Source of the DNA: Ectobacillus sp048976805
GTDB taxonomy: Bacteria; Bacillota; Bacilli; Bacillales; Bacillaceae_G
DNA length: 24,051 nt
Assembly (NCBI GenBank): GCA_048976805.1
Contig: JBHGUR010000028.1
Location: forward strand, 1 to 24,051
Direction of reading: 5' to 3'
Made by a program: the position numbers and the translations under genes. Below, one piece after another: positions 20,638 through 24,051 of the stretch; the first letter of the stretch is position 1, and each line of letters starts with the position of its first letter. A model generated the notes under the pieces. It saw only the letters and a program-made list of their open reading frames with translations. It ran no database searches and was not told the origin of the DNA.

Positions 20638-21582
20638 ATGATTCATATTAATCCTAAAAAGCCGTCCGGAGACAATATGTTCAATTACAGGGAATTATTA
20701 GAAGGGGGAAATGGGCAAGCAGGTAATGCCTTTTTTGTGATAGAAAGTGAGCTAGAGCTATTTGTTGGGAAAAACGACAGTTATTATAAAGAAAAGTGGG
20801 TAAAAAGCAGGCACTGTAAACCGGGGTGGAGCTGGAACAGTGGAGCTGCCATTTTCACAGCAATTTGGTGTGGATACCGTAAGCAGTATAAGCTTGCGCT
20901 ACTATTTTTGTTGTTCGTGCTATTGTCTGCTGCTTTGGCGTACTATATGGGATGGAATTATACAATTCCTTTTATTAATGTTACGCCTATTATGTTAACA
21001 GCTATTGTATTGGGAATGATTTTTTTTGGGCTCTTTGCTAATCGATTGTATTACCGTTATGCTCTTCGCAAAATTCATCGCATAAAAACAAAGGGGGAGA
21101 CAGATGAAAAGACGAAAGCTTTTTTCATTCAACGCAGCGGAGGAACAAGTTGTCTCGGTTTAATCGTGATGCTTGTGCTTAGTACAGGCATATTTTTTCT
21201 GAGCCATATGCTGTTTCCGACAAGTGCAGATATTATTCACAAAGTGCGGGATAGCTCGCTTTATAAATATCCTCTTTATACTATCGGAGAATCGTTTGAT
21301 GAATACTTTCTGCACCCAAAGTGGCGTTACTATCGCGCGCCCGACGGTCTTGAACTTGTAGAGTTCCATGGTTATACACGGGAAGAAAAACAAGACAAAA
21401 TTGTAATTCAATTTCTTGTAGATTACCATTTGAATGAAATTGAACCTTATACGATGGCTGTGAATGGACAATTGCAGGAAGAAGAACAATTTGATGCACT
21501 TATGGAAGAAATTTTTCAGGTGGAAAATCCGTTTGAACTCGATGATGAACTTGAGAAAGGCAATGAAAAAAACGCACTATAA
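20638..21582 (+). CDS. DUF2628-like membrane protein
   Basis: The protein has 314 residues. Its N-terminal half resembles DUF2628 proteins: FFVGKN-like soluble start, then WSWNSGAAIFTAIWCGYRKQ leading into two or three membrane segments (about 83-100 and 115-137). Another membrane segment lies at about 175-195. The C-terminal part (about 200-314) is soluble and acidic. The start is uncertain: the ATG at 20638 abuts AGAGGGG with no gap, and the in-frame ATG at 20677 has CCGGAGA 5 bases upstream and would shorten the protein by 13 residues. No terminator is visible after it. The function is unknown. Confidence 0.72.
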   Translation: MIHINPKKPSGDNMFNYRELLEGGNGQAGNAFFVIESELELFVGKNDSYYKEKWVKSRHCKPGWSWNSGAAIFTAIWCGYRKQYKLALLFLLFVLLSAALAYYMGWNYTIPFINVTPIMLTAIVLGMIFFGLFANRLYYRYALRKIHRIKTKGETDEKTKAFFIQRSGGTSCLGLIVMLVLSTGIFFLSHMLFPTSADIIHKVRDSSLYKYPLYTIGESFDEYFLHPKWRYYRAPDGLELVEFHGYTREEKQDKIVIQFLVDYHLNEIEPYTMAVNGQLQEEEQFDALMEEIFQVENPFELDDELEKGNEKNAL

Positions 21583-21618
21583 TATATAAGTTTTTTTGAA
21601 TTTTGAACGAAATAGTAT

Positions 21619-21646
21619 TTGAAATTATCGGAACATTATGTATAAT
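21619..21646 (+). promoter_or_regulatory. Sigma-A promoter of oppA
   Basis: TTGAAA (21619-21624), 16 bases, then TATAAT (21641-21646). Confidence 0.7.
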
Positions 21647-21688
21647 ACAAAACAAGTAGAAAATATTGATTGAATCTTTAGTTTTATT

Positions 21689-21709
21689 ATTTTCTGATTA
21701 TCAGAAAAT
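21689..21709 (+). promoter_or_regulatory. CodY-like palindrome in the oppA leader
   Basis: ATTTTCTGAT and ATCAGAAAAT are perfect arms around one T. The overlapping 15-mer GATTATCAGAAAATT matches 13 of 15 positions of the CodY box AATTTTCWGAAAATT. The site is about 40 bases downstream of the predicted start of transcription, where a bound CodY could block elongation. Opp systems are known CodY targets. Confidence 0.5.
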
Positions 21710-21755
21710 TATTTCATTTCTATTGTTACAATCTAGCTGGAGGGGGCCACAGGAC

Positions 21756-23426
21756 ATGAAAAAGAAAGCGACAGTATTAACAGCGGCAGCAGTCTTATCA
21801 ACAAGCATGTTTTTAGCAGCATGCGGCAACGGTGAGAAGGCATCAACTACAGAGAAAAATAAAGGAGACAAATCAGAAAGCGCGGCACTAGCTGATAAGC
21901 AGGTGTTAAATATTACGGAAACAGCTGAAATCCCTTCTATGGATACAGCAAAATCTACCGATAACGTATCCTTTAAAGTGTTTGTTAATGCATTAGAAGG
22001 ATTGTATCGCTTGGATAAAGATAATAAACCGATTCCGGGTATGGCAAAAAGCGTCGATATTAGCTCTGACAAAAAAACGTATACATTCCATTTGCGCGAT
22101 GCGAAATGGTCTAACGGCCAGCCCGTGAAAGCGCAGGATTTCGTATTCGCATGGCGCCGCGCTGTTGATCCGGCGACAGCGTCCGAATATGCATTCATTT
22201 TATTCGACGTAAAAAATGCGCAAAAAATTAACAAAAAAGAGCTTCCATTGGAGCAGCTTGGTGTAACGGCTAAAGATGACAAAACGTTGGTAGTAGAATT
22301 GGAGAATCCAGTTCCTTATTTCTTAGAGCTAACAACGTTCCCGACTTTCTTCCCGCAAAGTGAAGAATTTTATAAATCGCAAGGCGATAAGTATGCGCTA
22401 GAAGCGAATACAACTTTATACAATGGTCCGTTCGTTATGAGTGAATGGAAGCATGAACAAGGCTGGACATTGAAGAAAAATCCGAACTATTGGGACAAGG
22501 ATACAGTAAAGCTAGAGGAAATCAATACAAGTGTGGTTAAGGACACATCTGCAGCTGTGAACCTATATGCAAGCGGCGAAATTGACCGCGTCTTTTTGAG
22601 TGCGGAGTTTGTAGATAAATACAGAAACAATGCGGATTATAAAACAAGATTAGATTCCCGCTTATATTTTATTCGCTTTAATCAAAAGGATCCGGTATTT
22701 GCGAATAAAAAAGTTCGCGAAGCAATCGACCTTGCATATGATAAAAAAGGAATTGCGAATGTTATTTTAAATAACGGGGCTATTCCAGGATATTTCTTAG
22801 TGCCTAAAAACTTTGTAAAAGGCCCGGACGGAAAAGATTTCCGCGATGGCAACGGCAACTTCCGTGATGGCAAAGATAACGCGAAAAAAGCGAAGCAGCT
22901 ATGGGAAGAGGCGAAGAAAGAGCTTGGCCAGGATAAGATAACGGTGGAAATGCTTAATTATGATGATGATACAAATAAGAAAGTTGGCGAATTTATTAAA
23001 GCGGAGCTAGAAAAGAATCTGCCTGGCTTAACGGTTAATATTAAACAGCAGCCGTTTAAGCAAAAGCTCGATCTTGAGAAGAAGCAGGATTATCAATTCT
23101 CCTTCTCAGGCTGGGGCCCGGACTATCCAGATCCAATGACATTTATTGATATGTTTATTACAGAAAGTTCGTTTAACGAAATGTCTTATTCGAATAAGAA
23201 ATATGACGAGCTTGTTGCAAAAGCAAAAGGCGAGTTGTTAACTGACGAGAAGGCACGTTGGAAGGCATTGCAGGAGGCCGAGAAAATTTTGTTTGAAGAC
23301 GCGGCTATTTCCCCTATCTATCAACGAAGCTTTGCTTACCTGCAAAAACCATATGTAAAAAATGTATATGAGCACAACTTTGGCGGTGATTATAGCTATA
23401 AGTGGGCATATATTTCCGAAAAATAA
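21756..23426 (+). CDS. oppA: Oligopeptide ABC transporter substrate-binding lipoprotein
   Basis: OppA captures oligopeptides outside the membrane and delivers them to an ABC permease. The 556-residue protein starts with a lipoprotein signal peptide (MKKKA, hydrophobic core, lipobox LAAC with lipidated C23). The SBP_bac_5 domain follows, with typical segments such as LEGLYRLDKDNKPIPGMAKS, FAWRRAVDPATASEYA and YNGPFVMSEWKHEQGW. The ATG at 21756 is chosen because it begins the signal peptide; GGAGG lies 12+ bases upstream. No permease or ATPase gene is adjacent and a terminator follows, so this is an orphan binding protein. Confidence 0.94.
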   Translation: MKKKATVLTAAAVLSTSMFLAACGNGEKASTTEKNKGDKSESAALADKQVLNITETAEIPSMDTAKSTDNVSFKVFVNALEGLYRLDKDNKPIPGMAKSVDISSDKKTYTFHLRDAKWSNGQPVKAQDFVFAWRRAVDPATASEYAFILFDVKNAQKINKKELPLEQLGVTAKDDKTLVVELENPVPYFLELTTFPTFFPQSEEFYKSQGDKYALEANTTLYNGPFVMSEWKHEQGWTLKKNPNYWDKDTVKLEEINTSVVKDTSAAVNLYASGEIDRVFLSAEFVDKYRNNADYKTRLDSRLYFIRFNQKDPVFANKKVREAIDLAYDKKGIANVILNNGAIPGYFLVPKNFVKGPDGKDFRDGNGNFRDGKDNAKKAKQLWEEAKKELGQDKITVEMLNYDDDTNKKVGEFIKAELEKNLPGLTVNIKQQPFKQKLDLEKKQDYQFSFSGWGPDYPDPMTFIDMFITESSFNEMSYSNKKYDELVAKAKGELLTDEKARWKALQEAEKILFEDAAISPIYQRSFAYLQKPYVKNVYEHNFGGDYSYKWAYISEK

Positions 23427-23435
23427 CAGAAAAGG

Positions 23436-23481
23436 AGCTGCCCGTAAGTTTGTTATCAAACTTATGGGACAGCTTTTTTTT
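23436..23481 (+). terminator. Terminator of oppA
   Basis: AGCTG-CCCGTAAGTTTG pairs with CAAACTTATGGG-A-CAGCT (one bulge, one G-T), then eight T. It may also end the convergent coat gene. Confidence 0.9.
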
Positions 23482-23568
23482 CTTACATTCAGCATCCGAT
23501 ATGATATAGAGGCGAATGAAACATAAAGGCAACTTTTCTTTTGCTTATACAGATGACACAATTGGTCT

Positions 23569-24051
23569 TTACCAAGGAAATCTAAGTGAGCCAAAGGATC
23601 GCTCATGGTGCAGTGTATCGTTTAGTTTTTCTGCTTCATAATCAGCATCAGCCATGTTTTTGTCATGTGCCATGTCTTTTACTTTTTCAACTTTTTTATA
23701 GCAATGTTTTGTATGGTTTATATCTTTTGGAAAGATATTTATAAAACGAACGCGGGCTGGCTTTGAGTCGTAACAGGACTTCCTGCAAGTTCTTTTTGAA
23801 TAGCGATTTTTGCCATAGGAGCTGAAGCGAGAGCGTTTGGAATTGCACGAGAATTTAGAAATATAAGAGCGTTTAGAGCAACGAGAACGCCCCGAATAAC
23901 AGGAGCATTTGGATACATAGGAGCGCTTGGAGCGGCGGGAGTGCTTAGACCAGTAGGAACGTTTAGAGCGGCGGGAGTGCTTAGACCAGTAGGAACGTTT
24001 AGAGCGGCGGGAGTGCTTAGACCAGTAGGAACGTTTAGAGCGGCGGGAGTG
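23569..24051 (-). CDS. CotG/ExsB-like spore coat protein, C-terminal part
   Basis: An open frame of 160 codons runs from the window edge to a TAA at 23569. From the edge inward it begins with perfect tandem repeats of HSRRSKRSYWSK, which then decay into Cys-containing variants (SKCSCYSGRSRC, SKRSYISKFSCN). A less repetitive tail follows (YSKRTCRKSCYDSKPARV) and then a charged end finishing in SLRFPW. The Arg/Lys/Ser/Tyr-rich short tandem repeats are characteristic of the spore coat protein CotG of B. subtilis and its ExsB counterpart in B. cereus, highly phosphorylated structural proteins of the outer coat. The start is beyond 24051. Confidence 0.82.
   Translation of the reverse strand, partial: HSRRSKRSYWSKHSRRSKRSYWSKHSRRSKRSYWSKHSRRSKRSYVSKCSCYSGRSRCSKRSYISKFSCNSKRSRFSSYGKNRYSKRTCRKSCYDSKPARVRFINIFPKDINHTKHCYKKVEKVKDMAHDKNMADADYEAEKLNDTLHHERSFGSLRFPW
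23941..24051 (-). repeat. 36-bp tandem repeats in the coat gene
   Basis: Three identical 36-bp units lie at 23941-23976, 23977-24012 and 24013-24048, and a fourth begins at 24049. Each encodes 12 residues. The identity at the DNA level, including third codon positions, indicates recent expansion by slippage or recombination. Confidence 0.97.

Noticed and set aside
20521..20646. 41-codon ORF beginning ATGAGAGGAGAACG
   Set aside because: No ribosome site before the ATG, and it overlaps the start of the following gene in another frame.
23941..24051. CRISPR array at the right edge
   Set aside because: The 36-bp units are contiguous with no spacers and lie in an open reading frame of a coat protein.

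Overview
The window looks like the chromosome of a spore-forming Bacillus relative: low to moderate G+C, strong AGGAGG-type ribosome sites, TTG and GTG starts, a fruRKA operon, ZagA(YciC), a Dps with a PerR-like site, YqjM-type NamA, and a CotG/ExsB-like spore coat protein. The coat protein suggests a relative of the B. cereus lineage, but I cannot name a species.

Layout. 1-138 is the 3' end of a group II intron (domains V and VI), ending 3 bases from the stop of an arsR-family gene. 713-2220 holds a dispersed repeat, a probable stable-RNA promoter and an array of ten intact tRNA genes. The array contains a truncated tRNA-Thr made by a 42-bp duplication. 2563-3998 holds a small hypothetical gene convergent with a ykvI-like membrane protein gene. 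4090-7773 is a fructose operon (repressor, 1-phosphofructokinase, PTS IIABC) behind an unusual array of TTG blocks spaced 10 bp apart. 7833-8420 is dps. 8497-9073 is an internally deleted IS1182-type transposase. 9112-12962 holds a hypothetical gene, an MFS transporter, the second copy of the dispersed repeat, a CheX-like protein, a small coiled protein and an esterase. 13005-13780 is a translationally coupled pair of unrecognised genes.

14028-17636 is the most coherent and interesting block, a probable zinc-starvation locus. A perfect 9-3-9 Zur box at 15668-15688 lies between zagA (leftward) and a permease plus TIGR03943 pair (rightward). A 124-bp MITE with 12-bp inverted repeats and an 8-bp target duplication has inserted between the Zur box and zagA. 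A short ORF whose peptide resembles the start of ribosomal protein L31 lies just downstream of the Zur box on the zagA side. A previously unlisted 38-codon gene downstream of zagA has its own promoter overlapped by a degenerate Zur-like site.

The right end holds a 46-codon membrane peptide gene, an NAD(P)-binding oxidoreductase, a stand-alone RelA/SpoT-type HD hydrolase, namA, a membrane protein, and an OppA lipoprotein gene with a CodY-like palindrome in its leader. The last feature is the C-terminal part of a CotG/ExsB-like coat protein with perfect 36-bp tandem repeats running off the window edge.
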